Shown here: positions 1 to 9,172 of the stretch, in pieces
Layout: each line of letters starts with the position of its first letter
How positions within the stretch are numbered: the first letter of the stretch is position 1
Assembly (NCBI GenBank): GCA_049322515.1
Contig: JBMOQW010000027.1
Span: forward strand, 1-64,000
Direction of reading: 5' to 3'
Origin: Parasulfuritortus sp049322515
GTDB lineage: Bacteria; Pseudomonadota; Gammaproteobacteria; Burkholderiales; Thiobacillaceae
Length of the DNA stretch: 64,000 bases
The notes under the pieces: model-generated
Seen by the model: the letters and a program-made list of their open reading frames with translations, nothing else
Database searches by the model: none
What the model was told of the DNA's origin: nothing
Made by a program: the position numbers and the translations under genes

Positions 1-1
1 G

Positions 2-553
2 GAAGCCCGACGCCAGGCTGCGAAGCAGGCCGAGGCGGCACGCCAGGAGGCCGTGCGCCAGGAAGCGGCGCGCTTGCAGGAAGCCCGAGAGGAAGACGCG
101 CGACGCGAAGCGCGCCGGCGTGCCATGGGGCGCATCCTGGAGGAGGAAGCCGCCCGCCGCGAGGCCGCGCAAGCCGAACGCAGCCTGCCCTGGCATACCC
201 CCCTGCGCCGGGCCCGGCTCTGGGGCCGCACCGACCCCAACGGCGAACTGATCCGTTATGCCGAAGCCTGGGAGCGCAAGATCCAGCTCAACACGCCGGT
301 CGAACGGGTCCGCGAGCTGGCCGCCCGGCCGCATGGCAAGGCCTTGGTGACGGTCGCCCTGCGTAGCGACGGGACGATCGAGTCAGTCACCCTCGTGACC
401 TCGAGCGGGGTGCCCGAGGTGGACGCGGAGATCCAACGCATCATCCATGGCACGACCCCCTACCCCCCCTTCCCGCCGGCCCTGGCGAACCAGTACGACG
501 TGGTGGAAATCCGCCGGACCTGGTCCTTCGACACCGCCGTGCGGCTGTATTGA
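2..553 (+). CDS. TonB/TolA C-terminal domain protein (5' end outside window)
   Basis: The frame is open from the first bases, so the gene starts upstream; the GTG at 53 is an internal valine. The visible part begins with an Ala/Glu/Arg/Gln-rich charged helix of the kind that spans the periplasm in TolA and TonB-like proteins. A compact C-terminal domain follows, with the typical pattern of a strand (KALVTVALRSDGTIESVTL), a small loop (SSGVPEVDAEI) and the end motif of a TonB C-terminal fold. By family it would pass inner-membrane energy to the outer membrane. It converges on rdgC, with a GGCGGC/GCCGCC hairpin at 555-569 between the stops. Whether it is TolA or another TonB-type protein cannot be decided without the N-terminus. 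Confidence 0.75.
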   Translation, partial: EARRQAAKQAEAARQEAVRQEAARLQEAREEDARREARRRAMGRILEEEAARREAAQAERSLPWHTPLRRARLWGRTDPNGELIRYAEAWERKIQLNTPVERVRELAARPHGKALVTVALRSDGTIESVTLVTSSGVPEVDAEIQRIIHGTTPYPPFPPALANQYDVVEIRRTWSFDTAVRLY

Positions 554-559
554 GGGCGG

Positions 560-1459
560 CTACGCCGCCGCGTCTTCCCCGCCCAGCGCCTCGACCAGTG
601 CCGGGATCAGCTTGGCCAGCTCGCCGGTCATCAAGGCGAACTCGACCTGGAACATCGCCTCGGCATCCTCGGCCTGTTCGCTCTGCTCCTTGAGAAGATC
701 GAGGAATTGCAGGCGCTTGATCTCCAGTTTCTCGGTCAGCACGAAGGAAATCCGGTCCGACCAGGTCAGCCCCAGGCGGGTCACCTGCTTGCCGGCCGCG
801 ATATGTTCGCGGATTTCCTCGCCGTCGAGCGCGTGGCGGACATAGCGCACGGTGGCGCGGTCTTCGCCGGGCAAGCGCAGTTCACAGTCGCGGTCGATGC
901 TGAAGCCGCTCGGAGCCTCGTTCTCGGCCAGCCAGGCGGTCATCGCCCCGGACGGGGACAGTTGGGTGTGCGGCAGGCTGAGCGCCAGGTCGGGCATGCT
1001 GTCGGAGAGCAGCTTGACCACTGCTTCGGCCTTGGCGGCGCTGCCGGCGTCGACCGCCAGCCAGCCGTGCACCGGGTCGAGCCAGGCATGCACGGTGATG
1101 CGCCGGCTGAAGGCGCGCGGCAGCAGGTCGTCCTCGATCTGCTCGCGGATCTCCCGGCGCCGCTTGGCGCCCGGGGTGTAGCCTTCGGCTTCGGCGATCT
1201 CGGCGATCTTTTCCTCGGCGGCCTGTTTGACCACCGAGGCGGGCAGCAGCTTTTCCTCGATGCCCAGGGCGATCAGCAGTTGACCCTCCAGGCTGTAGAC
1301 ATAGTCATCCTCGGCACGGATCGGGCGCCAGCCGAGGCGCTGGCGCTCCAGCCCGCCGCAGGGGGTGAGCGGGCGTTGCGCCAGGCGTTCGTTGAGCGCG
1401 TCGGGATCGAGCTTCTGCCCGGGCGTCAGGCGATACAGTTGCAGGTTGCGGAACCACAT
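560..1459 (-). CDS. rdgC: Recombination-associated protein RdgC
   Basis: The protein has 299 residues, close to the roughly 303 of E. coli RdgC, and starts MWFRNLQLYRL as the family does. RdgC is a ring-shaped DNA-binding protein that modulates RecA. The frame can be extended to a TTG at 1474, but ATG at 1459 is preferred because a GGAGAG ribosome site lies just upstream of it and the family begins at MWFRN. Conserved stretches include the PLTPCGGLERQRLGW region near residue 35 and acidic helices at the C-terminus. It lies 60 nt downstream of sucA on the same strand, where sucB would normally be expected. Confidence 0.93.
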   Translation of the reverse strand: MWFRNLQLYRLTPGQKLDPDALNERLAQRPLTPCGGLERQRLGWRPIRAEDDYVYSLEGQLLIALGIEEKLLPASVVKQAAEEKIAEIAEAEGYTPGAKRRREIREQIEDDLLPRAFSRRITVHAWLDPVHGWLAVDAGSAAKAEAVVKLLSDSMPDLALSLPHTQLSPSGAMTAWLAENEAPSGFSIDRDCELRLPGEDRATVRYVRHALDGEEIREHIAAGKQVTRLGLTWSDRISFVLTEKLEIKRLQFLDLLKEQSEQAEDAEAMFQVEFALMTGELAKLIPALVEALGGEDAAA

Positions 1460-1519
1460 GGGACATCTCTCCAAATCACCCGGTCCGGTGGCCCGGACGG
1501 AGCGGTCATCGATCCGGGG

Positions 1520-4219
1520 TTATTTGTTGATCAGGGCGGCGTCGAGCAGGGCATCGAGCTGGGCCTTGTGCAGGTCGGGATCGCCGACCGCCGGCGAGGC
1601 GGATTCCGGCCGCCCGGCATAGCGTACCGGCAAGCCGCAGATTTGCCGAAGACGCCAGGCCATGTAGCGCCAGGCGCCCTGGTTCTGCGGTTCATCCTGG
1701 CACCAGTAGAGCGCCTCGGCCTCGGGATAGCGTTCCAGCTCGGCACACAGTTCCCGATCCGGGAAGGGGTAGAACTGCTCGATGCGGATCAGGCCGACAT
1801 GATCCAGGCCGCGCTCGCGCTTGCGCGCCGCCAGGTCGTAATAGACACGGCCGGCACAGGCGACCAGGCGGGTGACCGGGGTCGGGTCGGTCTCGCCGAT
1901 CACGGTCCGGTAGGGGCCCTGGGTCAGTTCCTCCAGGGGCGAGGCGGCTTCCGGGTGGCGCAGCAGGCTCTTGGGGGTGAACACCACCAGCGGCTTGCGG
2001 TAAGGACGCACCACCTGGCGGCGCAGCAGGTGGAAGAATTGCGCCGCAGTGGACGGTTGGCAGACCTGGAAATTTTCCTGCGCGGCGAGTTGCAGGAAGC
2101 GCTCGATGCGCCCGGAGGAGTGTTCCGGCCCCTGGCCTTCATAGCCATGCGGCAGGAACATCACCAGCCCGTTCAGGCGGCCCCACTTGGCCTCGGCGGC
2201 GGCGACGAACTGGTCGACCACCACCTGGGCACCGTTCACGAAATCACCGAACTGCGCTTCCCAGATCACCAATTCCTGGGGTGAAGAACTGGCATAGCCG
2301 TACTCGAAGGCCAGCGCAGCTTCTTCCGAGAGGAGCGAATTGACCACCAGGAAGTGGGCCTGGTCAGGCGCCAGGTTTTGCAGGGGAATATGGACGCCGG
2401 CGTCCCAGCGCTGGCGATTCTGGTCGTGCAGCACGGCATGACGGTGGAAGAAGGTACCGCGTCCGGAATCCTGGCCGGTCAGGCGCACGCCATGCCCTTC
2501 GGTGAGCAAACTGGCATAGGCCAGCGACTCGGCCATGCCCCAGTCCACCGCGAGCTTGCCTTCGGCCATCTGGCGCCGGTTGCCGATGACCATGACCACG
2601 CGCGGATGCAGGGCGAAGCCTTCGGGAATGTCGGTCAGGCGGGCGCCCAGTTGAACCAACCGTTCGTGTGCCACGCCGGTGTCGGCGGGGGTTCGCCAGT
2701 CCATTCCGCGATAGGGCCGCCAATCGGCCACGAACGGGGTGTAGGGACGGGCCTCGGATTTCGGCATCCGCTCCAGGGCCGACTTGTAGGCCTCGATCAT
2801 CGCCTCGGGGACGTCGGCAGACAGGGCGCCGGTTTCGACCAGATGCTGGGCGTACCGGGCACGCACCGGTTCATGGTCACGAATCCGGCGGTACATGGCC
2901 GGCTGGGTGACCATCGGTTCGTCCTGCTCGTTATGGCCCAACCGGCGGTAACAGACCAGGTCGATGGCGATGTCCTGGTGGAAGGTCATGCGGTAGTCAA
3001 AGGCAATGCGCGCGGCGCGCAGTACCGCCTCGGGATCGTCGCCGTTGACGTGCAGCACGGGGGCCTCGACCATCTTCATGACGTCGGTGCAGTACAGGCT
3101 GGAACGGGTATCGCGCGGATCGGAGGTGGTGAAGCCGATCTGGTTGTTGACCACCACATGCAGGGTGCCGCCAGTGGTGAACCCGCGCGTGGCGGACATG
3201 TTGAGCATTTCCATCACCACGCCCTGCCCGGCCATGGCGGCATCGCCGTGGATCAGGATCGGCAGCACCTTGGTACCGTCCAGATCGGCCCGCTTCTGCT
3301 GCTGGGCACGCACCCAGCCAAGCACGGTGGGACCGACGATCTCCAGATGCGAGGGATTGAAGCCGAGCGCGACCCGGATCGGTCCCGCCAGGGTGTCGAC
3401 CTCGCGGGCATAGCCCTGGTGGTATTTCACGTCTCCGGTCAGGGCGCCTTCCGGGTTGGCCGCCGGATCATGCTCGAAAAAGGCCAGCACCGAACGGCCG
3501 ATGACATTGTGCAGCACATTCAGGCGGCCCCGATGCGCCATGCCCAGGCCGATTTCCTCGACCCCGGCGCCGGCCGACAATTCGAGCCAGGCATTGAGCA
3601 GCGGAATCAGCGACTCGCCACCCTCGAGGGAAAACCGCTTCTGGCCGACGTAGCGGGTATGGATCACCCGTTCCAGGGTCTCGGCGGCAGTCAATTGGCC
3701 TAGCAGCCAGCGCTGGCGCTCGAGGGAAGGCGGGGCCCAGCCCTCGCCGGTCTCCAGACGACGCTGCAACCAGCGCTTCTTGGCGGTATCGGTGAGGTAC
3801 ATGTATTCGGCGCCCAGGCTGCCGCCATAGGCCTTCTTCAGGCGCGCCAGGATGTTGCGCAGGGTGTCGCGCGGCGGCCCGTTCAAGGAACCGGTATCGA
3901 ACTCGGTGTCGAGGTCGGCGGCAGTCAGGCCGTGGTGGGCGGGATCCAGTTCCGGGACCCCATGCGGCTCGCGATGCCGGATCGGGTCCAGGTCGGCGAC
4001 CCGCACACCGTGGAAACGCCAGGCGTTGATCAGCTGCAGGACCGAGACCTGGCGGCTGTCGCAACTGGGCAGGACGGAATCCGATGCGGCCAGGACCGGC
4101 CGGGCGGGCAGTGCCGAGACCGTGCGGGCCCCCGGCACCACCGGCGGCACCAGGCGTCCCTCGGCATCCAGGGCGGCCAGGTAGTCGGCGCTGGCCGAGT
4201 AGTAGGCCGTCCGGGCCAT
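1520..4219 (-). CDS. sucA: 2-oxoglutarate dehydrogenase E1 component
   Basis: The 899-residue thiamine-diphosphate enzyme decarboxylates 2-oxoglutarate in the TCA cycle. The ThDP-binding region reads GDAAMAGQGVVMEML and then VVVNNQIGFTT; the C-terminus has the family ending RYAGRPESASPAVGDPDLHKAQ. The start at 4219 (MARTAYYSASADYLAALD) overlaps the gltA stop as TGATG, so the two are co-translated; the longer ORF upstream runs inside gltA and is rejected. The first 40 residues are short, and the usual E2-binding segment (a PYIEELYEQYL-like motif) is not clear. The gene is followed by rdgC, not by sucB and lpd, so the E2 and E3 partners must lie elsewhere or be absent. Confidence 0.95.
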   Translation of the reverse strand: MARTAYYSASADYLAALDAEGRLVPPVVPGARTVSALPARPVLAASDSVLPSCDSRQVSVLQLINAWRFHGVRVADLDPIRHREPHGVPELDPAHHGLTAADLDTEFDTGSLNGPPRDTLRNILARLKKAYGGSLGAEYMYLTDTAKKRWLQRRLETGEGWAPPSLERQRWLLGQLTAAETLERVIHTRYVGQKRFSLEGGESLIPLLNAWLELSAGAGVEEIGLGMAHRGRLNVLHNVIGRSVLAFFEHDPAANPEGALTGDVKYHQGYAREVDTLAGPIRVALGFNPSHLEIVGPTVLGWVRAQQQKRADLDGTKVLPILIHGDAAMAGQGVVMEMLNMSATRGFTTGGTLHVVVNNQIGFTTSDPRDTRSSLYCTDVMKMVEAPVLHVNGDDPEAVLRAARIAFDYRMTFHQDIAIDLVCYRRLGHNEQDEPMVTQPAMYRRIRDHEPVRARYAQHLVETGALSADVPEAMIEAYKSALERMPKSEARPYTPFVADWRPYRGMDWRTPADTGVAHERLVQLGARLTDIPEGFALHPRVVMVIGNRRQMAEGKLAVDWGMAESLAYASLLTEGHGVRLTGQDSGRGTFFHRHAVLHDQNRQRWDAGVHIPLQNLAPDQAHFLVVNSLLSEEAALAFEYGYASSSPQELVIWEAQFGDFVNGAQVVVDQFVAAAEAKWGRLNGLVMFLPHGYEGQGPEHSSGRIERFLQLAAQENFQVCQPSTAAQFFHLLRRQVVRPYRKPLVVFTPKSLLRHPEAASPLEELTQGPYRTVIGETDPTPVTRLVACAGRVYYDLAARKRERGLDHVGLIRIEQFYPFPDRELCAELERYPEAEALYWCQDEPQNQGAWRYMAWRLRQICGLPVRYAGRPESASPAVGDPDLHKAQLDALLDAALINK

Positions 4220-5514
4220 CAGCCGCGCTGCGCCATGGGCAGGTAGTCGCGGCGCGGGGCACCGGTGTAGAGCTGACGCGGACGGGCGATCTTGTGGTCG
4301 TGCCCGGAGATCATCTCCTTCCATTGCGCGACCCAGCCGGCGGTGCGGGCCAGGGCGAAGATGGCGGTGAACATCGAGTTGGGGATGCCCATGGCACGCA
4401 TCACGATGCCGGAATAGAAGTCGACGTTGGGATACAGCTTCTTCTGGATGAAATAGTCATCTTCCAGGGCAATGCGCTCTAGTTCCATGGCCAGCTTGAA
4501 CAGCGGGTCGCCATGCAGGCCAAGCTCGTCGAGCACCTCGTGGCAAGTCTGGCGCATGATCGCGGCGCGCGGGTCCATGTTCTTGTAGACCCGGTGGCCG
4601 AAGCCCATCAGGCGGAAGGAATCGGTCTTGTCCTTGGCCCGCTTGATGTATTCGCCGATGCGCGAAGCGTCGCCGATTTCTTCCAGCATCTTCAAGGTGG
4701 CTTCGTTGGCGCCGCCATGCAGCGGCCCCCACAAGCAGGCGATGCCGGCGGCGATGCAGGCGAAGGGGTTGGCGCCCGAGGAACCGGCCACCCGCACGGT
4801 CGAGGACGAGGCGTTCTGCTCGTGGTCGGCGTGCAGGATGAAAATGCGGTCCAGCGCGCGCGCCAGGATCGGATTCGGCACGTAGTCCTCGCAGGGCGTG
4901 GCGAACATCATGTAGAGGAAATTCTCCGCGTAGTTGAAGCGGTTCTGCGGATACATGAACGGTTCGCCGACGTTGTACTTGTAGCTCCAGGCCGCGATGG
5001 TCGGCACCTTGGCGAGCAGGCGCAGGGCTGCGGACTCGCGCTGGGCGGCGTCGAAAGGATCCGAGGAATGCCGGTAAAAGGCCGACATGGCGCCCACCAC
5101 CCCGACCATGACCGCCATCGGATGGGTATCCCGCCGGAAGCCCCGGAAAAAGTTGGCCATCTGGTCATGCAGCATGGTCTGGTGGCTGATCTTTTCGACG
5201 AAGGCGGTCTTCTGCGCGGCGTTGGGCAGTTCCCCGTTGAGCAGCAGATAGGCGGTTTCCAGGAAATCGGAATGCTCGGCTAACTGCTCGATCGGATAGC
5301 CCCGGTAATAGAGCAGGCCCTGGTCGCCATCGATGAAGGTGATGTCGGACGAACAGCTGGCGGTCGACAGAAAGCCAGGGTCGTAGGTGAGGATGCCCTG
5401 GCCGCTCAGGCTGCGGGTGTCGATCACATCGGGCCCCAGGGTGCCGGACATGATCGGCAGCTCCAAGGTACGGTCGCTGTCACTGAACTTGAGGGTCACG
5501 GTGCGCTGGCTCAT
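4219..5514 (-). CDS. gltA: Citrate synthase (type II, hexameric family)
   Basis: The 431-residue enzyme condenses acetyl-CoA with oxaloacetate. It has the Gram-negative type II N-terminal beta domain (TLKFSDSDRTLELPIMSGTLGPDVIDTR) and the catalytic regions LHGGANEATLKML, MGFGHRVYKNMDPRA and the late Asp-containing NVDFYSGIV. It is the first gene of a minus-strand pair with sucA (1-nt stop/start overlap). A plausible -10 TACAAT for this strand lies at 5547-5552, with no convincing -35. The 193-bp gap upstream is shared with the divergent GGDEF-EAL gene. Confidence 0.97.
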   Translation of the reverse strand: MSQRTVTLKFSDSDRTLELPIMSGTLGPDVIDTRSLSGQGILTYDPGFLSTASCSSDITFIDGDQGLLYYRGYPIEQLAEHSDFLETAYLLLNGELPNAAQKTAFVEKISHQTMLHDQMANFFRGFRRDTHPMAVMVGVVGAMSAFYRHSSDPFDAAQRESAALRLLAKVPTIAAWSYKYNVGEPFMYPQNRFNYAENFLYMMFATPCEDYVPNPILARALDRIFILHADHEQNASSSTVRVAGSSGANPFACIAAGIACLWGPLHGGANEATLKMLEEIGDASRIGEYIKRAKDKTDSFRLMGFGHRVYKNMDPRAAIMRQTCHEVLDELGLHGDPLFKLAMELERIALEDDYFIQKKLYPNVDFYSGIVMRAMGIPNSMFTAIFALARTAGWVAQWKEMISGHDHKIARPRQLYTGAPRRDYLPMAQRG

Positions 5515-5707
5515 CGGATTCTCGGCTGAAGACTGTGTTGAGTCCGATTGTAAGTAAAAGCGCGACCCGAGGGACAGCTTTTGCGGCCCTGCCAGGCCAG
5601 GCGCCAGTCATCGACACCGGCGCGATGCAGTATCATCAAGCCCTATCGTCCCGCGCACACTCAATCTGCAACGCGCACTCACCCTGCCACGCCCGTCCCA
5701 ACGGCCC

Positions 5708-8146
5708 ATGACGCCTAGCTTGACCTCCCGCCTACGGGGCCTTCTGGTCTCATTGATCCTGTTTCTGCCAGGGACCTGGGCCTGGGCCGAATCGACCGAC
5801 CCGCGCCTCGAACCGGTCGTGGTCCAGCTCAACTGGAAGCACCAGTTCGAGTTCGCTGCCTTCTATGCCGCGCTTCAACAAGGTTACTATCGACAGTTCG
5901 GCCTCGACGTGAGCATCCGGGAAGGCGGCCCCGGGATCGACGTGGTCAAGGAAGTGACTGAAGGCCGCGCCCAGTTCGCAGTCGGCACGTCGTCCCTGGT
6001 GGTCGACCATGCCCGGGGCGCCCCGGTGGTCGCCCTGGCCGCGCTGATGCAGCATTCCGCGACCGGATTGCTGGCGATGCCGGCCCGGGGCATCCGGACC
6101 GTCCATGACCTGGCCGGCCGCCCCATCGCCGTCGATCCACACACCCGCGACGAGATCAAAGCCTACCTGTTGGCCTCCGGCATGCCGGAGGCACGCATCC
6201 AGTTGGTCGACCAGACCGACTGGACCCTGGACTCCCTGGAGCGCGGACTGATCGCCGCCAAAACCCTGTATGTCTCCAACGAACCGTTCTGGATCAAGGG
6301 CCGGGAACATGAATTCCTGATGTTCACCCCCCGCTCGGCGGGCATCGATCTGTTCGGCAACATCCTGTTCACCTCGCGCGCGCTGGCGCAGAACCAGCCA
6401 CAACTGGCCAAGGCCTTCCGGGATGCCACCCTGCGCGGCCTGGCCCATGCCCTGAGCCAGCCGGACACGCTCGTCGAATTGATCCTGCGCCGCTACAACA
6501 GTCAGGCCAAGTCCCGCGAGCACCTGATGTTCGAGGCCAGCCAGATCTGGGAATTGACCCGGCCCGACTTGGTCGAGCCGGGCTACATGAGCCCCGGCCG
6601 CTGGCAGCACGTCATCGAGGTGTATGCCCGCCAGGGCCAGATTGCCAAGGAATACCAGTCGAAGGGCTTCATTTTCGATCCCCTGGCGCCCAAGACGCCG
6701 CTCTGGCTGCTCGCCGTGCTGGCCCTGCTGGCGGTGCTCCTGGTGATCGCGATCGCGGTGATGTTCAAGTTCCGGCACCTGAACCAGGCCTTGCAGCGGG
6801 AAATCAGCGAACGCGCCCAAGCCGAGGACACCATCCGCAACCTGGCCTTCTACGATCCGCTCACCCTGCTGCCCAACCGCCGGCTGCTGATCGACCGTCT
6901 GCATCAGGCCCTGGCCCTGTCCAGTCGCAAGCTGCGTCATGGCGCCCTGCTGTTCATCGACCTGGACAATTTCAAGCTGCTCAACGACACCCATGGCCAC
7001 GACACGGGCGACCAGCTTCTGGTCGAGGTGGCCCGCCGCCTGCAAGGCTGCGTGCGCGAAGGCGACAGCGTGGCGCGCCTGGGCGGCGACGAATTCGTGG
7101 TCATGCTGGAAGACCTGGATGAGACCGCCACCGAAGCGGCTAACCAGGCCGAGATGGTGGCCGAGAAGATCATCGACCGTCTGGCCCGTCCTTATCTGCT
7201 CGGCAGCCTGGAACACCACAGCACCGCCAGCCTCGGCATCACCCTGTTTCGCGACAAGTCGGATGGCCTCGACGACCTGCTCAAGCGGGCCGACATGGCC
7301 ATGTACCAGGCCAAGGCCTCGGGCCGCAACACCCTGCGTTTCTTCGACCCCACCATGCAAGCCTCGGTGCAGGCCCGGGCCCAGCTCGAGGCGGAATTGC
7401 GCCAGGCCATCAAGCGCAACGAATTCATCTGCCACTACCAGCCGCAAGTCGACCGCCAAGGCCGGGTGGTCGGCGCCGAGGCCCTGGCGCGCTGGCAGCA
7501 CCCGGTGCGTGGCCTGGTCCTGCCGGGGACCTTCATCGGGCTGGCCGAGGAAACCCACCTGATCATCCCGATCGGCCAGCAACTCCTGCGCCAGACTTGC
7601 GAACAGCTGGCAGCCTGGTCCCGGCATCCCGATACCGCGCACTTGACGGTCTCGTTCAACGTCAGCGCCCGGCAATTCCACCATCCGGATTTCGTGCCCA
7701 TGGTCGAGGCGGTCATCAGCGCGACCGGCATCGAGGCCAGGCGCCTGATCCTTGAGATCACCGAGAGCCTGCTGCTGGAAAAGATCGAGGACAGCATCGC
7801 CCGGATGCATGCGCTCAAGCAGCGTGGGGTCCGCTTTTCGATCGATGATTTCGGCACCGGCTACTCCTCGTTGGCCTACCTGAAGCGCCTGCCCCTCGAC
7901 GAACTGAAGATCGATCGTTCCTTCGTGGCCGACATCGAGTCGGATGAAAACGACGCCGCCATCTGCGCAGCCTTCGTCAGCCTGGCTCACATCCTCGGCT
8001 TGCGGGTGGTCGCGGAAGGCGTGGAAACGGAGGAGCAGCGGTATTTCCTGGCCACGGTGCACCCGTGCGACTTGCTTCAGGGCTATCTGTTTGGCCGCCC
8101 AGGCCCGGCTAGCGAACTCCTGCTCGGCTCAGGCCGGCTCGCGTAG
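5708..8146 (+). CDS. NMT1/THI5-type periplasmic sensor with GGDEF and EAL domains
   Basis: The 812-residue protein starts with a signal peptide or membrane anchor (about residues 10-27). It then has an NMT1/THI5-like substrate-binding domain (VVQLNWKHQFEFAAFYAALQ is a family signature, about residues 35-310), one membrane helix near residues 330-355, a GGDEF domain with an intact RLGGDEF near residue 457, and an EAL domain near residue 590 with EALARW, ITESLLLE, DDFGTGYSSL, KIDRSFV and EGVETE. It therefore looks able both to make and to degrade c-di-GMP in response to a periplasmic ligand, by family a pyrimidine, taurine-like or other small molecule. Its end overlaps the convergent sdhE by 18 nt. 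Confidence 0.9.
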   Translation: MTPSLTSRLRGLLVSLILFLPGTWAWAESTDPRLEPVVVQLNWKHQFEFAAFYAALQQGYYRQFGLDVSIREGGPGIDVVKEVTEGRAQFAVGTSSLVVDHARGAPVVALAALMQHSATGLLAMPARGIRTVHDLAGRPIAVDPHTRDEIKAYLLASGMPEARIQLVDQTDWTLDSLERGLIAAKTLYVSNEPFWIKGREHEFLMFTPRSAGIDLFGNILFTSRALAQNQPQLAKAFRDATLRGLAHALSQPDTLVELILRRYNSQAKSREHLMFEASQIWELTRPDLVEPGYMSPGRWQHVIEVYARQGQIAKEYQSKGFIFDPLAPKTPLWLLAVLALLAVLLVIAIAVMFKFRHLNQALQREISERAQAEDTIRNLAFYDPLTLLPNRRLLIDRLHQALALSSRKLRHGALLFIDLDNFKLLNDTHGHDTGDQLLVEVARRLQGCVREGDSVARLGGDEFVVMLEDLDETATEAANQAEMVAEKIIDRLARPYLLGSLEHHSTASLGITLFRDKSDGLDDLLKRADMAMYQAKASGRNTLRFFDPTMQASVQARAQLEAELRQAIKRNEFICHYQPQVDRQGRVVGAEALARWQHPVRGLVLPGTFIGLAEETHLIIPIGQQLLRQTCEQLAAWSRHPDTAHLTVSFNVSARQFHHPDFVPMVEAVISATGIEARRLILEITESLLLEKIEDSIARMHALKQRGVRFSIDDFGTGYSSLAYLKRLPLDELKIDRSFVADIESDENDAAICAAFVSLAHILGLRVVAEGVETEEQRYFLATVHPCDLLQGYLFGRPGPASELLLGSGRLA

Positions 8147-8368
8147 CCGTACGAGAATGCTTGCCTGGAGCGGATCGACGGCCGGCTGGCGATCCAGGAT
8201 CAGGTCGAACAACACCGGGTCTTCGAGTCCGAGCAGGGCTTCGTAGGCGTCCAGCTCGGCCGGGCTCAGGCGGGCCAGATGGCGGTCGAGAAACAAGCCC
8301 AGGATATGGTCCAGTTCCAGCATGCCGCGCTGGCTGCGCCAGCGCAGGCGGTTCAAGCCCTCGCTCAT
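8129..8368 (-). CDS. sdhE: FAD assembly factor SdhE
   Basis: This 79-residue protein contains the RGMLELD motif (RGxxE) used by SdhE to help insert FAD covalently into the flavoprotein SdhA. It is the last gene of the sdh operon: its ATG overlaps the sdhB stop as ATGA (8365-8368). Its 3' end overlaps the convergent GGDEF-EAL gene by 18 nt. It is encoded within a longer open frame on the same strand, but only the part from 8368 matches the family and has translational coupling. Confidence 0.92.
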   Translation of the reverse strand: MSEGLNRLRWRSQRGMLELDHILGLFLDRHLARLSPAELDAYEALLGLEDPVLFDLILDRQPAVDPLQASILVRLREPA

Positions 8369-9063
8369 AGGGCCCGTTTGACCAGGAGGCCCTTGATCTT
8401 GCCGATCGCCTCGGTCGGATTGAGCCCTTTGGGACACACCTCGACGCAGTTCATGATGCCGTGGCAGCGGAACAGCCGGTACGGGTCCTCGAGATAGTCG
8501 AGCCGTTCGTCGGTCGCCTGGTCGCGGGTATCGGCGATGAACCGGTAAGCCTGCAACAACGCGGCGGGCCCGAGGAACTTGCCCGGATTCCACCAGAACG
8601 ACGGACACGAGGTGGTGCAGCAGCCGCACAGGATGCATTCGTACAGGCCATCCAGCTCGGCCCGGTCTTCCGGGGCCTGGAGCCGCTCGCGCTCCGGCTC
8701 CGGGTCGAGGTTGATCAGGTAGGGCTTGATCGCCTTGTAGTGCTGATAGAACTGGTCCATCTCGACGATCAAGTCGCGGATCACGCCCAGGCGCGGCAGG
8801 GGCCGGATCTCGATCGGCTCTTTCAAGCCTTCCAGCGCGGTCACGCAGGCCAGGCTGTTGACACCATTGATGTTGAGGCCGTCGGAGCCACACACCCCTT
8901 CGCGGCACGAGCGCCGGAAAGCCAGCGACTCGTCCTGGGTTTCCTTGATGGCGATCAGTGCGTCGAGCACCTTCTTGCCCTTGGGGTCGAAATCAATCTC
9001 GTAGTCCTGCATGCGCGGTGCAGCGCCGGATTCGGGATCGTAGCGGTAGATGCGGAATTTCAT
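8365..9063 (-). CDS. sdhB: Succinate dehydrogenase iron-sulfur subunit
   Basis: This 232-residue subunit starts MKFRIYRYDPESG. It carries the plant-type ferredoxin cysteines of the [2Fe-2S] centre (RRSCREGVCGSDGLNINGV) and the two bacterial ferredoxin clusters (ECILCGCCTTSCP and CHGIMNCVEVCPKGLNP). It carries electrons from SdhA FAD to quinone. The start at 9063 is chosen by homology; the upstream extension of the frame crosses the 109-nt sdhA-sdhB spacer and has no family match. It overlaps sdhE by 4 nt. Confidence 0.97.
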   Translation of the reverse strand: MKFRIYRYDPESGAAPRMQDYEIDFDPKGKKVLDALIAIKETQDESLAFRRSCREGVCGSDGLNINGVNSLACVTALEGLKEPIEIRPLPRLGVIRDLIVEMDQFYQHYKAIKPYLINLDPEPERERLQAPEDRAELDGLYECILCGCCTTSCPSFWWNPGKFLGPAALLQAYRFIADTRDQATDERLDYLEDPYRLFRCHGIMNCVEVCPKGLNPTEAIGKIKGLLVKRAL

Positions 9064-9130
9064 GGCAGGGCCTGTCGTTTGGGGAAAAGGGACACGAGAC
9101 TCGCCGCCGTGCGGCTCACGGGAAACACGA

Positions 9131-9165
9131 AGACCCCGCTTCCCGTTTCCCATGTCCCGGTTCCC
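9131..9165 (-). repeat. Heptanucleotide tandem repeat in the sdhA-sdhB spacer
   Basis: On the plus strand five 7-nt units end in CCC: AGACCCC, GCTTCCC, GTTTCCC, ATGTCCC and GGTTCCC. On the transcribed strand they read GGGAACC, GGGACAT, GGGAAAC, GGGAAGC and so on. They lie in the 109-nt gap between the sdhA stop (9173) and the sdhB start (9063), the only non-overlapping junction in the sdhCDABE run. Confidence 0.7.
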
Positions 9166-9172
9166 GAGTTCA

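Noticed and set aside
707..2284. A 525-codon plus-strand frame.
   Set aside because: It is antisense to rdgC and sucA and has low-complexity composition.
5515..5707. A possible TPP riboswitch before the NMT1-domain gene.
   Set aside because: The conserved THI-box words (CTGAGA and the ACCTGATCTGG-like part) are absent.
5750..8062. A 770-codon minus-strand frame.
   Set aside because: It lies wholly antisense to the NMT1-GGDEF-EAL gene, whose motifs are clear; the frame is a GC-driven shadow.
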